Counted from the first letter of the stretch, positions 44,771 to 53,477 are shown. The stretch is DNA of 64,000 nucleotides from Salmonirosea aquatica (GCF_009296315.1 NZ_WHLY01000002.1:2232001-2296000), one strand, 5' to 3'. Made by a program: numbers and translations. Notes: generated from the sequence alone by a model not told the origin.

Positions 44771-45958
44771 TTAGTCGAGAATCTCAGTTACCTGACCGGC
44801 ACCTACCGTACGTCCACCCTCACGGATAGCAAAACGAAGGCCTTTCTCCATCGCGATCTTATTGATCAATTTTACTTCGATCGTGATATTGTCGCCAGGC
44901 ATTACCATTTCCACACCAGCAGGAAGAGAAATTTCTCCCGTTACATCCGTGGTACGGAAATAAAACTGAGGACGATATTTGTTAAAGAATGGAGTGTGAC
45001 GTCCACCTTCTTCTTTTGACAGTACGTACACCTCGGCTTTGAAATGAGCATGTGGTTTCACTGAACCTGGCTTGCAAATCACCATACCGCGGCGAATATC
45101 TTCCTTGTCAATACCCCGCAGCAGCAGACCCACGTTATCGCCAGCCTCACCACGGTCAAGAATCTTACGGAACATCTCAACCCCTGTGATGGTTGACTTC
45201 AAGTTCTCGGCACCCATACCCAAAATATCTACAGGATCACCCGAGTTGATTACTCCACGCTCGATACGACCCGTTGCTACAGTACCACGACCCGTAATCG
45301 AGAATACGTCCTCTACAGGCATCAGGAACGGAAGGTCAGTCATACGGGGAGGAATGGGGATATAGCTATCAACGGCATCCATCAAATCTTCTACCGTTTT
45401 TACCCACTTCTCTTCACCATTAAGCGCACCCAGTGCTGAACCTTGAATGACAGGGATGTTGTCTCCATCGTATTCGTAGAAGCTCAAAAGTTCCCGAATT
45501 TCCATTTCAACGAGTTCCAATAATTCGGGATCGTCAACCATGTCTACTTTGTTCATGAATACCACCAGTTGGGGTACACCTACCTGGCGAGCCAGCAGGA
45601 TGTGCTCACGAGTCTGGGGCATAGGTCCGTCCGTAGAGGCTACTACGATGATAGCACCGTCCATCTGAGCGGCACCCGTTACCATGTTTTTCACGTAGTC
45701 AGCGTGACCTGGGCAGTCAACGTGCGCGTAGTGGCGGTTGGCTGTCTGATACTCTACGTGTGAAGTATTAATCGTGATTCCACGCTCTTTTTCCTCAGGA
45801 GCATTATCAATAGATGAGAAGTCACGCTTTGCGGATAGACCTTTGCTTGCCAAAACCGTGGTAATTGCAGCGGTAAGGGTAGTTTTACCGTGGTCAACGT
45901 GTCCGATAGTACCGATGTTAACGTGCGGTTTGGAGCGGTCAAACTTATCTTTTGCCAT
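44771..45958 (-). CDS. tuf: Translation elongation factor Tu
   Basis: 395 residues, full length. GTPase motifs GHVDHGKTT (G1), [12 protein letters not shown] (G3), NKVDMVDD (G4) and the effector region [12 protein letters not shown]. Delivers aminoacyl-tRNA to the ribosome. Domain 3 ([18 protein letters not shown] onwards) is the reference for the EF-Tu-domain-3-like protein at 11.8 kb. Codon use differs from the metabolic genes; GGTACC is absent here. Confidence 0.98.
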   Translation of the reverse strand: MAKDKFDRSKPHVNIGTIGHVDHGKTTLTAAITTVLASKGLSAKRDFSSIDNAPEEKERGITINTSHVEYQTANRHYAHVDCPGHADYVKNMVTGAAQMDGAIIVVASTDGPMPQTREHILLARQVGVPQLVVFMNKVDMVDDPELLELVEMEIRELLSFYEYDGDNIPVIQGSALGALNGEEKWVKTVEDLMDAVDSYIPIPPRMTDLPFLMPVEDVFSITGRGTVATGRIERGVINSGDPVDILGMGAENLKSTITGVEMFRKILDRGEAGDNVGLLLRGIDKEDIRRGMVICKPGSVKPHAHFKAEVYVLSKEEGGRHTPFFNKYRPQFYFRTTDVTGEISLPAGVEMVMPGDNITIEVKLINKIAMEKGLRFAIREGGRTVGAGQVTEILD

Positions 45959-46078
45959 GTTTTCTAGGTATGCTTAAATTAAAAGTTAATACGAAATAAT
46001 TACTGTTTGTCGATTGTTTGCGCATCTATGTCATCCATACGCCAGGTATTTGTACTCTGTAATCAACTTCTTCAAATG

Positions 46079-46150
<72 letters not shown>

Positions 46151-46230
46151 GTTACTCTAAATATTAAAAGCGATCATCGAAAAAATTTCCTGAGGATAGT
46201 TTCGGTGATCGCTTCGAGGCCTCAAAATAG

Positions 46231-46303
46231 AGCGGGAGACGAGGTTCGAACTCGCGACCTATAGCTTGGAAGGCTATCGCTCTACCAACTGAGCTACTCC
46301 CGC
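46231..46303 (-). tRNA. tRNA-Gly (anticodon TCC)
   Basis: 73 bases on the minus strand. Acceptor GCGGGAG pairs with CTCCCGC, D-arm GCTCAGTTGGTAGAGC, anticodon stem ATAGC/GCTAT with loop CTTCCAA, T-loop TTCGAAC. Lies 80 bases upstream of tRNA-Thr. Confidence 0.95.
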
Positions 46304-46313
46304 AGATATTTGG

Positions 46314-46396
46314 TGGGGGCGGATGGATTCGAACCACCGAAGGTATAAACCAGCAGATTTACAGTCTGCCCCATTTGGCCACTCTGGTACACCCCC
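46314..46396 (-). tRNA. tRNA-Tyr (anticodon GTA)
   Basis: 83 bases on the minus strand with the long variable arm of a class II tRNA. Acceptor GGGGGTG pairs with CGCCCCC (one T-G), anticodon loop CTGTAAA, T-loop TTCGAAT. First gene of the tRNA-tuf transcript, about 50 bases after a consensus promoter. Confidence 0.95.
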
Positions 46397-46446
46397 TCAC
46401 ACTGTTACAAAACCTCTGAATCCTTCTACGATTCACTTTGGAGTCG

Positions 46447-46477
46447 CAAAATTATAGCCTTTTCCATTATTGTCAAA
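46447..46477 (-). promoter_or_regulatory. Bacteroidota consensus promoter of the tRNA-tuf-rpl block
   Basis: On the minus strand TTTG (46474-46477), a 19-base spacer and TAATTTTG (46447-46454): an exact TTTG-N19-TAnnTTTG promoter. The predicted start is about 45 bases before tRNA-Tyr. The upstream DNA is AT-rich. It fits a strongly expressed stable-RNA and tuf transcript. Confidence 0.75.
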
Positions 46478-46504
46478 ATTCTTTTTAAATTTTTCCAATA
46501 ATAA

Positions 46505-46542
46505 AACTAAAGGCGGCCTTGAATTGCATCAAGGCCGCCTTT
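46505..46542 (-). terminator. Intrinsic terminator after the outer-membrane protein gene
   Basis: AAAGGCGGCCTTGA (46509-46522) pairs perfectly with TCAAGGCCGCCTTT (46529-46542) around a 6-base loop; on the minus strand TAGTTTTATT follows. It ends the ECF sigma operon and lies just upstream of the tRNA promoter. Confidence 0.9.
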
Positions 46543-46561
46543 TACCCCGTCTTTAATTTTA

Positions 46562-47713
46562 CTAGAATCGTATTCCAAAATTGATCATGCGTACTTCGGG
46601 CCCTCGGTTGCTTTGGAAAAGAGGGTTCATGTCGTAATGCACAAAAAAGTCAGGGAAATGCCGGATTCCAAGTTCGAATGCCGCTCCGTAACGTAAATCA
46701 TTCAGATAGTAATTACTACGGACATGATCCTTTTTACCATCAGCCAACTTGGTTTTGGTATATCCGCCCAAGCGATACCCAATGTAGCCGCCAGCGCTAA
46801 TATATGAAATGAAGGCATTTGGAAAGCTGACGGTAGGCATCAGGGAAAAATTCAAATAGGGAACCGTTAATTTGCTTTTTCGTAAATCCAATTCCCGACC
46901 TTCATTGTTCAAGACAAGGGGAAAAGAAACAGCTGTGCTATCTTTGCGAACAGTATTGTTTCCTTCAAACATCAGATTATTCCACGCCACGTCCAGGCCA
47001 AAATCCAAATGCAGACCGGCCTGTTTACCCCGGACCAGCGTAGCACTTTTGACAAAGCCCAGGCTAATGTAGCGTGACCCAAATGGGCGCAAGTCATAGT
47101 CGTCGGAGTTGTATGCGGCTTGTGGTTGATTCTGTGCGTATGCGTTAAGTCCCAGTGAAATATTGAATCCTTTTCGCGGGCTGGAGTAACGGCGGACACG
47201 GCGGATTGTCATCACCTTCTCATCATTGTCATAATCCCGATCACTGCTTCCGTTACCGTCACGGGCAGTCGTATCAATCTCGTACCCGTCTCGTTTTCCA
47301 CCAACACGTACTTGCTCGTCTCCATCCCTAATATCCACACCCCGGGTTGTGATAGTTACCTCTGTATCGCCGTCTTTAATCCGTATTCCTTTCAGACCGA
47401 TGCGCACGTAGTTCTTATCCTTGCTTATTCCAGTAGTGTCTTTAAGGTACTTCCTACCATCCAGATCGTCAAAATAAATCTTGGTTTCTCCCTGCATTGT
47501 ATCCAGCCGGGCACCGAGGTCTTGAAGTAAGGTGTTAAGATCGTATTTCATCAGCTTTTCCAGTTCCTTACGATCATCACTGTAAATTATTATCCGCGTT
47601 TTGTCTCCAAATGTGACGATAATAGAATCTTTTTGAGCTGGCTTGGCATACGAAGATACAAAGCTAAGGAGGCATACTACACTCAGAACGATGGTTTTCA
47701 AGGTGCTTTTCAT
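46562..47713 (-). CDS. Outer-membrane beta-barrel-like protein of the ECF sigma operon
   Basis: 383 residues with signal peptide (MKSTLKTIVLSVVCLLSFVSSYA). Residues 100-150 carry short repeats of an I-R-I/D-x-D-G-D type (IRIKDGDTEV, VDIRDGDEQV). From about residue 185, alternating aromatic strands (GFNISLGLNAYAQ, YISLGFVKSATL, AGLHLDFGLDVAW, ISYISAGGYIGYRLGGY) end in FGIRF, a C-terminal aromatic typical of outer-membrane barrels. Not a named family with certainty. It is the third gene after an ECF sigma factor and anti-sigma-like gene. Confidence 0.65.
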   Translation of the reverse strand: MKSTLKTIVLSVVCLLSFVSSYAKPAQKDSIIVTFGDKTRIIIYSDDRKELEKLMKYDLNTLLQDLGARLDTMQGETKIYFDDLDGRKYLKDTTGISKDKNYVRIGLKGIRIKDGDTEVTITTRGVDIRDGDEQVRVGGKRDGYEIDTTARDGNGSSDRDYDNDEKVMTIRRVRRYSSPRKGFNISLGLNAYAQNQPQAAYNSDDYDLRPFGSRYISLGFVKSATLVRGKQAGLHLDFGLDVAWNNLMFEGNNTVRKDSTAVSFPLVLNNEGRELDLRKSKLTVPYLNFSLMPTVSFPNAFISYISAGGYIGYRLGGYTKTKLADGKKDHVRSNYYLNDLRYGAAFELGIRHFPDFFVHYDMNPLFQSNRGPEVRMINFGIRF

Positions 47714-47724
47714 GGTATTGGTAT

Positions 47725-48546
47725 TTATAGTTTTGTCTTATCTTTTAATTCCTGATATTTTTTTGATATTTTTTCTTCTTCATCCCTCAGCCGCTCATCC
47801 GCACGAGCTACCAGTTTTTTGGGGTTAAAGCCAACCTCATCCCATTCAATGGCTTCGCCTTCCTTAGCATTTTTTAGTTGGCGCAAAATGCGGATAAATT
47901 TCGATGATTTTGGGTCTTCCTGAACTAACTTATCCGTTTCGATATGGGCGATTATTACGCGCCCTTTGGTTTGTTCTGCTAGAGTTTCATTCGTGGTTTC
48001 AAGACGAGCTTCCACGGGTTGCAAGGAGGTAATCGCTTTGTTGTCTGGTATTAGAAGCTCGGAACCAATTTCCTTTTTCTGAATAGCCGCTACTTCCGTA
48101 TCTTCCAAAACCGGCTTTGGCTCCTGCCGTTGCGGCTGAGCGATTGGATCTACTTTTGCAAAGGCTCTCGTGTTCTGATTTAGAATGTTTTCTTCTACTT
48201 TCGAGCGTGTAGTGATCTTTTCTGCTTCAGAATTTATCGGAGGTACCTCGCTTTTCTGTAATGCCCTATCAGATCGTGAAGTGTTGGTTTCAGGTTGTTG
48301 TGGCTGTTCAACTGTGGCTAATCCACGACCAGCATCAGGTAGTATGGTCGACTGGTTTTGCCATACTACATAGCCTACCATCAACAACAAAGTAAGGCTG
48401 GCAGCGGCATACCAGTGCCACCCTATTAGACGTCTTGATTTTTTTTCTTGTCGGTCCTCAATCCGCTTCCATACGTCTGGCGATGTGCTTGGCTGCCAAT
48501 CGGCCAGTTTCCGGGCAAAGAGGTCGTCAACTGGATGCTTTTTCAT
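47725..48546 (-). CDS. Single-pass membrane anti-sigma-like protein
   Basis: 273 residues. The N-terminus KKHPVDDLFARKLADWQPSTSPDVWKRIE resembles the cytosolic part of proteins encoded after ECF sigma genes, followed by one membrane helix (WHWYAAASLTLLLMVGYVVW, about 64-83) and a long charged periplasmic region rich in E, K and Q, ending in a coiled-coil-like RADERLRDEEEKISKKYQELKDKTK. No zinc-binding anti-sigma motif is visible, so its role as regulator of the sigma factor is inferred from position and topology. Overlaps the sigma gene by 20 bases. Confidence 0.6.
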   Translation of the reverse strand: MKKHPVDDLFARKLADWQPSTSPDVWKRIEDRQEKKSRRLIGWHWYAAASLTLLLMVGYVVWQNQSTILPDAGRGLATVEQPQQPETNTSRSDRALQKSEVPPINSEAEKITTRSKVEENILNQNTRAFAKVDPIAQPQRQEPKPVLEDTEVAAIQKKEIGSELLIPDNKAITSLQPVEARLETTNETLAEQTKGRVIIAHIETDKLVQEDPKSSKFIRILRQLKNAKEGEAIEWDEVGFNPKKLVARADERLRDEEEKISKKYQELKDKTKL

Positions 48547-49138
48547 ATATTTCTTTTTTTTTTAATTCGTCTTCCCAATTTTTTACGAGTTGTTGCAGTA
48601 AGGCCCGAGCTCGGTGCAACTGCGATTTCGACGTACTTTCGGTAATTCCGAGCATGTCGGCAATCTCGGCATGAGAGTATCCTTCGATGGCATAGAGGTT
48701 GAATACTGTCCTATAGCCGGTAGGTAGGGTCTCGATCATATCCATCATTTCGCTGGCTTCCAACGATTGATCGGCTAAGGCAGTGTCGTCGACTATCCCA
48801 TGCGCCTCATCCAGAATAGTATCCTCCTGAAGTCTTTTACGTTGCCGCAGGTACCCTAATGACTCATTCACCATAATCCGCCTCATCCATCCTTCAAAAC
48901 TCCCTTCGCTTTTGAATTGCTCTATCTTGTCGAAGACCTTCATAAAGCCCTCTACCAATATATCCTCAGCCGTCATCTGATCACCTACATAACGCATACA
49001 AACCCCTAGCATGCGCGAAGCGTACTTGTCGTACAGCATACGCTGCGCTTTGGGATCGGCTTTTCTAAGAGCCTTGACCAACTGCGCTTCCTGAGTATAT
49101 AGAGGTAATATTCTGACCATTCTTTCGGGGTACTTCAT
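48527..49138 (-). CDS. ECF-type RNA polymerase sigma factor
   Basis: 203 residues from the ATG at 49136-49138; an ATG at 49118-49120 (MVRILPLYTQEAQL) is a good alternative. Sigma region 2 (RMLYDKYASRMLGVCMRYVGDQMTAEDILVEGFMKVFDKI, read in parts) and region 4 (LPTGYRTVFNLYAIEGYSHAEIADMLGITESTSKSQLHRARALL, read in parts) are both clear, with no region 3, the ECF arrangement. It would direct polymerase to its own operon and others. Head of a three-gene operon with anti-sigma-like and beta-barrel genes. Confidence 0.92.
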   Translation of the reverse strand: MKYPERMVRILPLYTQEAQLVKALRKADPKAQRMLYDKYASRMLGVCMRYVGDQMTAEDILVEGFMKVFDKIEQFKSEGSFEGWMRRIMVNESLGYLRQRKRLQEDTILDEAHGIVDDTALADQSLEASEMMDMIETLPTGYRTVFNLYAIEGYSHAEIADMLGITESTSKSQLHRARALLQQLVKNWEDELKKKEIYEKASS

Positions 49139-49311
49139 CAACAAGATGTAATTTCATGCCCGGCAGGTTGCACGCGACTTCGCATTTATCTCGGATTTTA
49201 TTTTCCTTTTTTTGATTGTAGACTGAGAATTATAATAAGTCATTGATTTTCAATCGAAATTCTCATATTGCTTCTTTATAAGAATGTGCCTGCCTCCAAA
49301 TAAACAGTACT

Positions 49312-49350
49312 AAAAAAGGGGAAACGCCCCGTTCGGATTGTTTCCCCTTT
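49312..49350 (-). terminator. Intrinsic terminator of the act-cox operon
   Basis: AAAGGGGAAAC (49315-49325) pairs with GTTTCCCCTTT (49340-49350) around a 14-base loop; on the minus strand six T in total line the stem end and beyond. It starts 23 bases past the last gene of the respiratory operon. Confidence 0.88.
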
Positions 49351-49372
49351 CTTGTGTCGTTACATGCCAACC

Positions 49373-49657
49373 TTAACGATCCATTGCCTGTTGCACCCGT
49401 GAGGCAACAAGCCGCTGTTCGTCACGTGCTTTTTTGCTGTTTCGGTACCATAGGTAGGCAATAACAGCTACGATGATATAGGGCATAACAAAAAGGTACA
49501 TTATGCCCGTATTGAGACCAATTCCTACATTGTTTCGGCCATTTCCCATCGTACTTTCTACAGTGCCCCGGCACATTGCACATTGCGCCCAGCCCTGTCC
49601 TAATGTCATGGCCGTAAAGAGTAAAGTTAGCAGTACCCGATTCGCTAATTTTTTCAT
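49373..49657 (-). CDS. Small CxxC membrane protein of the cytochrome oxidase operon
   Basis: 94 residues: signal peptide (MKKLANRVLLTLLFTAMTLGQGWA), a CAMCRG motif right after it, one membrane helix (GIMYLFVMPYIIVAVIAYLWY) and a basic tail. The CxxC in the periplasmic part could bind metal or take part in redox assembly; this is inference. Family unnamed to me. Its ATG overlaps the stop of the DUF420 gene by four bases. Last gene of the operon before the terminator. Confidence 0.65.
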   Translation of the reverse strand: MKKLANRVLLTLLFTAMTLGQGWAQCAMCRGTVESTMGNGRNNVGIGLNTGIMYLFVMPYIIVAVIAYLWYRNSKKARDEQRLVASRVQQAMDR

Positions 49658-50205
49658 GAATAATAAGGACTAATCAATAAATATACGATAACTCCCGTCA
49701 CACTTACATACAGCCAAATAGGAAATGCCCATTTGACTGCTTTTCGATGTTCGGCAATCTGATTGCTGTACGCAAAATAGATCGCCCTTAGCACAAACCA
49801 CACTACTACTACTGATAAGACAATATGACTGACTAATAAAAAATAATAGATTGGCCTAATCAGCCCGTTGCCCCCAAAGGCGGTTGAATCATTACTTAGA
49901 TGGTACAAAACATAACTTACCAGGAAAAGCGATCCAAGCACGAATGCCAGAGTCATTGTGCGCCGATGGGCCGTTATATTTTTCTGCCGAATGAAGTATA
50001 AACCCATAAGGAGCAATAAAGCAGTAAGTGTATTGATAACGCCATTGACATGCGGTAGGATTTTAGTCCATTCACCCAAATCGACTTTCTGCCGTATACC
50101 TAATAAAACGGCAACCACCAATGGAATTGCCACAGCTAGTACGTTGATCAGGCGATTATATTTTGGACTTTTTTCCAGCAAAAGTGTTTCCATCGTATTA
50201 CTCAT
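49654..50205 (-). CDS. DUF420 membrane protein (oxidase assembly-type)
   Basis: About 183 residues with five hydrophobic segments. The conserved HVNGVINTLTALLLLMGLYFIRQKNITAHRRTMTLAF stretch (read in parts) and DSTAFGG then VSHIVLSVVVVW then AEHRKAVKWAFPIWLYVSVTGVIVY mark DUF420, a family related to CtaM needed for some cytochrome oxidases in Gram-positives. Histidines in three helices suggest heme or metal handling. Three in-frame ATGs compete (50217, 50205, 50193); I chose 50205, which overlaps the SCO-like stop as ATGAGTAA. Confidence 0.8.
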   Translation of the reverse strand: MSNTMETLLLEKSPKYNRLINVLAVAIPLVVAVLLGIRQKVDLGEWTKILPHVNGVINTLTALLLLMGLYFIRQKNITAHRRTMTLAFVLGSLFLVSYVLYHLSNDSTAFGGNGLIRPIYYFLLVSHIVLSVVVVWFVLRAIYFAYSNQIAEHRKAVKWAFPIWLYVSVTGVIVYLLISPYYS

Positions 50206-50848
50206 TATTCTTTTCATTGTATTCCAGTACCCTGATTTCAGCCATTAGTCTTTCTATCTCCGCAGTTTCCCGAGCATCATAAAAACCCCTTATAAAACCG
50301 TCCCGATCTACTAAGCTAAACTGGCTAAAATCTGTTTTAGTTTGTTTTTCATCCTTAGGGATCAAATAAAAGACGTTTTGAAGCACAGCATGATATACGC
50401 TATCCGGTACCTTGGCTAATAACCAACCGCTCTTAGGTCGGTCACCTATTTTTTCTACCAATGTATTTTCTTCTTCGTCGAGGATCGTCAGAATATTGAG
50501 CGAAGGATAAGACTGGTGGAGCGCCTGTATGCGCTTCAGTTGACTTAATGCCCTCTCGCATCCTTTTTCACAGGGAGCCTTAAAAGCACTGACGACCGTT
50601 ATTTTTCCCTTTATAGAAACTCTGTTTGTAGTTGAATAACCGTCGGAAACGGGCAATGAAAAATCTTTAATTTGGTAAAATACCGTATCTCCATTTTCTC
50701 TTATTACCTCATTCGTTACCGGGTCCCGCAACGGCACATAGTATGGAAGATCAAAATGATTAGTGGTATATCCCTGGAGGAATAAAAAAATTAAAACCGG
50801 GACTACTAATACGATGATTAGTAACCCGGTTTTTATGTATTTCTGCAT
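50198..50848 (-). CDS. SCO1/SenC-like protein
   Basis: 216 residues: N-terminal membrane anchor (MQKYIKTGLLIIVLVVPVLIFLFLQ), then a thioredoxin-like SCO domain with C93 and C97 in APCEKGCERAL. SCO proteins deliver copper to the Cu-A site of oxidase subunit II. The distal conserved His, expected just before the F-x-L-V-D strand, appears to be aspartate here (D173 in KTDFSQFSLVDRDG), so copper binding may differ. Placed between subunit IV and the DUF420 gene, in keeping with an assembly role. Confidence 0.83.
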   Translation of the reverse strand: MQKYIKTGLLIIVLVVPVLIFLFLQGYTTNHFDLPYYVPLRDPVTNEVIRENGDTVFYQIKDFSLPVSDGYSTTNRVSIKGKITVVSAFKAPCEKGCERALSQLKRIQALHQSYPSLNILTILDEEENTLVEKIGDRPKSGWLLAKVPDSVYHAVLQNVFYLIPKDEKQTKTDFSQFSLVDRDGFIRGFYDARETAEIERLMAEIRVLEYNEKNNE

Positions 50849-50852
50849 GAAA

Positions 50853-51173
50853 TTACCTTAGTTGAAAAATGGAGCCTCCTTCCAGCATCAAAGCCAAAAG
50901 CAGCCACACTACAAAGATGCAGGGAATAAGAATGGCCCAGATAAGACTTTTCACTTCATGTTTTAAGTGCATAAACTCACCGACAATGAAAAAAGCCTTT
51001 ACAATTGTCATACCGACAAAGATTGCAATCTTCAGGGTACCATGGTGCATCGTGAAAGCAATAAGGAACTCGAATGCGGTGATAACAGAAAGAATGATAA
51101 ATACCTTCCATATCTGTTTGCGTTGGGCTGCGCCTCCGTCCGGGCTGTGTTCAGCAGCGTGTGAATCACTCAT
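50853..51173 (-). CDS. Cytochrome c oxidase subunit IV family protein
   Basis: 106 residues with three membrane helices (WKVFIILSVITAFEFLIAFTM, LKIAIFVGMTIVKAFFIVGEFMHL and LIWAILIPCIFVVWLLLALML). The GEFMHLKHE turn is typical of bacterial subunit IV. A small stabilising subunit of the terminal oxidase; the N-terminus is hydrophilic with histidines. 21 bases after the second subunit III gene. Confidence 0.87.
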   Translation of the reverse strand: MSDSHAAEHSPDGGAAQRKQIWKVFIILSVITAFEFLIAFTMHHGTLKIAIFVGMTIVKAFFIVGEFMHLKHEVKSLIWAILIPCIFVVWLLLALMLEGGSIFQLR

Positions 51174-51194
51174 AGTCTTGAAAATTTATCCTGA

Positions 51195-51965
51195 TTAAAC
51201 CAGATAGAAGAATGTAAATACGAATACCCAAACCAGATCCACAAAGTGCCAGTAAAGACCCACCTTCTCCACCATTTCGTAATGACCCCGACGGTCATAG
51301 AAGCCCGTTGCCGAGCGGTAGAAAATTAGAATATTCAATATGACACCACTAAATACGTGCGTACCGTGAAATCCAGTGATGAAAAAGAAAAAATCAGCAA
51401 ACGCCGGCGGACCATATTGATTTTCAGTCAGGTTCGCCCCGTAAATGGTTTTCTCAATCCAAGAACCGTTCACAATTTCCCGTACCACAGAACCACTTTC
51501 TGTTCCATGAATAAAGTGTGCCCATTCCCAAGCCTGGCACCCCAGAAAGGTAAATCCGCCCAGAATGGTCCAAAGCATGTATTTTTCCACGCTGTTCCGG
51601 TCCATCCTATGTCCTGCTTCTACTGCTAGCACCATGGTAACGCTACTGAAAATCAAGATGAAGGTCATGATACCCACAAACACCAGTGGTAATTCAATAC
51701 CATGGAGGAAGGGTACTGCCTCATATACTTTTTCGGGAATTGGCCAATAAGCGGGGGAAAATACAAACTCTTCGGGCGTTCCGGCAAATGAGGGGAAACT
51801 AAAGCGCACCAATCCGTAAGAAACCAGCAGTGCAGAAAATGTGAATGTATCGGAAATAAGGAAAAACCACATCATGAGTTTTCCGTAACTAGCCTTCATG
51901 GGCTCGATTCCGCCCATCCACATTCTGGGTTTTAGGGTGCCGGTCGTCGTAGTAGTTGCAGCCAT
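51195..51965 (-). CDS. Cytochrome c oxidase subunit III (second copy in tandem)
   Basis: 256 residues. Helices and motifs of subunit III: SYGKLMMWFFLISDTFTFSALLVSYG, TMVLAVEAGHRMDR, then FFFITGFHGTHVFSGVILN and VGLYWHFVDLVWVFVFTFFYL at the end. Subunit III stabilises the catalytic subunit and holds lipids. The extra length over its neighbour lies in a periplasmic loop (residues about 140-185). Two adjacent subunit III genes are usual in Bacteroidota act-cox operons. Confidence 0.9.
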   Translation of the reverse strand: MAATTTTTGTLKPRMWMGGIEPMKASYGKLMMWFFLISDTFTFSALLVSYGLVRFSFPSFAGTPEEFVFSPAYWPIPEKVYEAVPFLHGIELPLVFVGIMTFILIFSSVTMVLAVEAGHRMDRNSVEKYMLWTILGGFTFLGCQAWEWAHFIHGTESGSVVREIVNGSWIEKTIYGANLTENQYGPPAFADFFFFITGFHGTHVFSGVILNILIFYRSATGFYDRRGHYEMVEKVGLYWHFVDLVWVFVFTFFYLV

Positions 51966-51980
51966 CGCTCGGTTAAATTA

Positions 51981-52568
51981 TCAATTAAAAGTCAGTAAAA
52001 AGAAAAACAGGTATACCCAAAGGATGTCCAGAAAATGCCAATAGGTAGCGCAAATCTCGATTCGTCTTAAGTTTTTAGCATGAACTTTGAAACGGAATGC
52101 TGAAACCAACGCAAAAAGTAATACAAATAAACCGCTGATCAGATGGAAGGCATGTAGACCTGTAAAAACATATAGGAAGGACCCCGAAGGGTTTCCTACA
52201 AAATAGACTTTCATGTCCACCATCTCCCGCCAGCCTTGGAATTGCATGTATAAAAAGGCAAGCCCAAGCACAAAAGTAACAGAAATTGCAATTTTCAGAT
52301 TGGTAAAATTATCTTTTTTTGCAGAATAATAAGCCCAATGCATGCTTAAACTGCTTATTACCAAAACAGCCGTGCTGTACCAGAAAACAACCGGCATATT
52401 AAATTCCAGCCAGTTTCCTTCAGCTCGCCGCACCAGATATGCGCTCGTCTGCGAGGCAAAGAGCATAACAATGCTAACGATAAAGAGCCACAAAATGAAT
52501 TTTTTGGGATCGACAGAAAGTGTGGCTTCGGGTTCTTTCTGGACCTGTATGGGATGAAGCGTCTCCAT
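51981..52568 (-). CDS. ctaE: Cytochrome c oxidase subunit III (first copy in tandem)
   Basis: 195 residues, five hydrophobic segments (KFILWLFIVSIVMLFASQTSAYLV onwards). Ends with TGLHAFHLISGLFVLLFALVSAF and ICATYWHFLDILWVYLFFFL, the subunit III signatures. Differs clearly from the 256-residue copy, so this is an old duplication. Begins 15 bases after ctaB. Confidence 0.88.
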   Translation of the reverse strand: METLHPIQVQKEPEATLSVDPKKFILWLFIVSIVMLFASQTSAYLVRRAEGNWLEFNMPVVFWYSTAVLVISSLSMHWAYYSAKKDNFTNLKIAISVTFVLGLAFLYMQFQGWREMVDMKVYFVGNPSGSFLYVFTGLHAFHLISGLFVLLFALVSAFRFKVHAKNLRRIEICATYWHFLDILWVYLFFFLLTFN

Positions 52569-52583
52569 TTCTATAAGTACCTT

Positions 52584-53477
52584 TTAGATTTTATCAATGA
52601 GAAATGCAAGCTGAACAATGGGAAGGTAGATGAATGAGCCAAACATTAACTGCAGGGCTGTTTTGTCGGTGCACTTGCGCATCAGATGAAAGGTTTGTGC
52701 CAGAAACAATACCCCAAATAAAGTTGCTATGAACGCCGAATTAATGCCAGTCATACCCAATTTGAATGGCAACCATCCGAAAGGGAGCAAGAATAGTGTC
52801 CAGATCATTATCTGAATGGTAGTATTGAGATCCTTTCCACCTTGTGAAGGAAGTAATTTGAAACCCGCCCGTTTATAGTCTTCATCCAGTACCCAGGCAA
52901 TGGCCCAAAAATGGGGAAATTGCCAGAAGAACTGTATGGCAAACAGAATTCCTGGTTCGAGTCCAAAATGATTTGTGGCTGCAATCCAGCCAATCATGGG
53001 AGGAAAAGCTCCTGGAAAAGCTCCCACAAACACAGCAATAGGACCGACCCTTTTCAGAGGTGTATAGACAAAGCCGTATAACACCAGGGATAAAGCAGCT
53101 AGTAGAGCCGTAGTGATGTTGAAGTAGTAGGTGAAAATAAATAGCGAAAATAATCCAAGCACGAAGGCCCATAACGCCGCTTCCTGGACTGTGACTCGTC
53201 CATTTGGCAATGGCCGATTCGCTGTCCTTTTCATCAATTTATCAAGATCTTTTTCAATGATTTGATTGATGATATTGGCCGAGCCCGTTATTCCAATGGA
53301 TGCCACACAAAATAGTCCAAATAGTAACCAATCGATTTTTTCGACAGCCAGACTATAACCAAAAGCCCCTGAAAATGACACCAAAGCTGCCAGCCGAAAT
53401 TTTAGTAATTCGAAAAGGGCCCTTCCTTTCTCATTCACTTTGTTTCCCAACGACAAACTACTATCTGACACAATCAT
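52584..53477 (-). CDS. ctaB: Protoheme IX farnesyltransferase (heme O synthase)
   Basis: 297 residues, about nine membrane helices of the UbiA superfamily. First Asp-rich site NIINQIIEKDLDKLMKRTANRPLP (N..D..D) and second KRVGPIAVFVGAFPGAFPPMIGW with the DEDYKRAGFKLLP loop are diagnostic. It attaches farnesyl to heme B to give heme O, the precursor of heme A used by the oxidase encoded around it. Confidence 0.95.
   Translation of the reverse strand: MIVSDSSLSLGNKVNEKGRALFELLKFRLAALVSFSGAFGYSLAVEKIDWLLFGLFCVASIGITGSANIINQIIEKDLDKLMKRTANRPLPNGRVTVQEAALWAFVLGLFSLFIFTYYFNITTALLAALSLVLYGFVYTPLKRVGPIAVFVGAFPGAFPPMIGWIAATNHFGLEPGILFAIQFFWQFPHFWAIAWVLDEDYKRAGFKLLPSQGGKDLNTTIQIMIWTLFLLPFGWLPFKLGMTGINSAFIATLFGVLFLAQTFHLMRKCTDKTALQLMFGSFIYLPIVQLAFLIDKI

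Noticed and set aside
51195-52568. Two subunit III genes as one broken gene
   Set aside because: Each has its own full set of helices and C-terminal WHFxD motif; they are paralogs in tandem.
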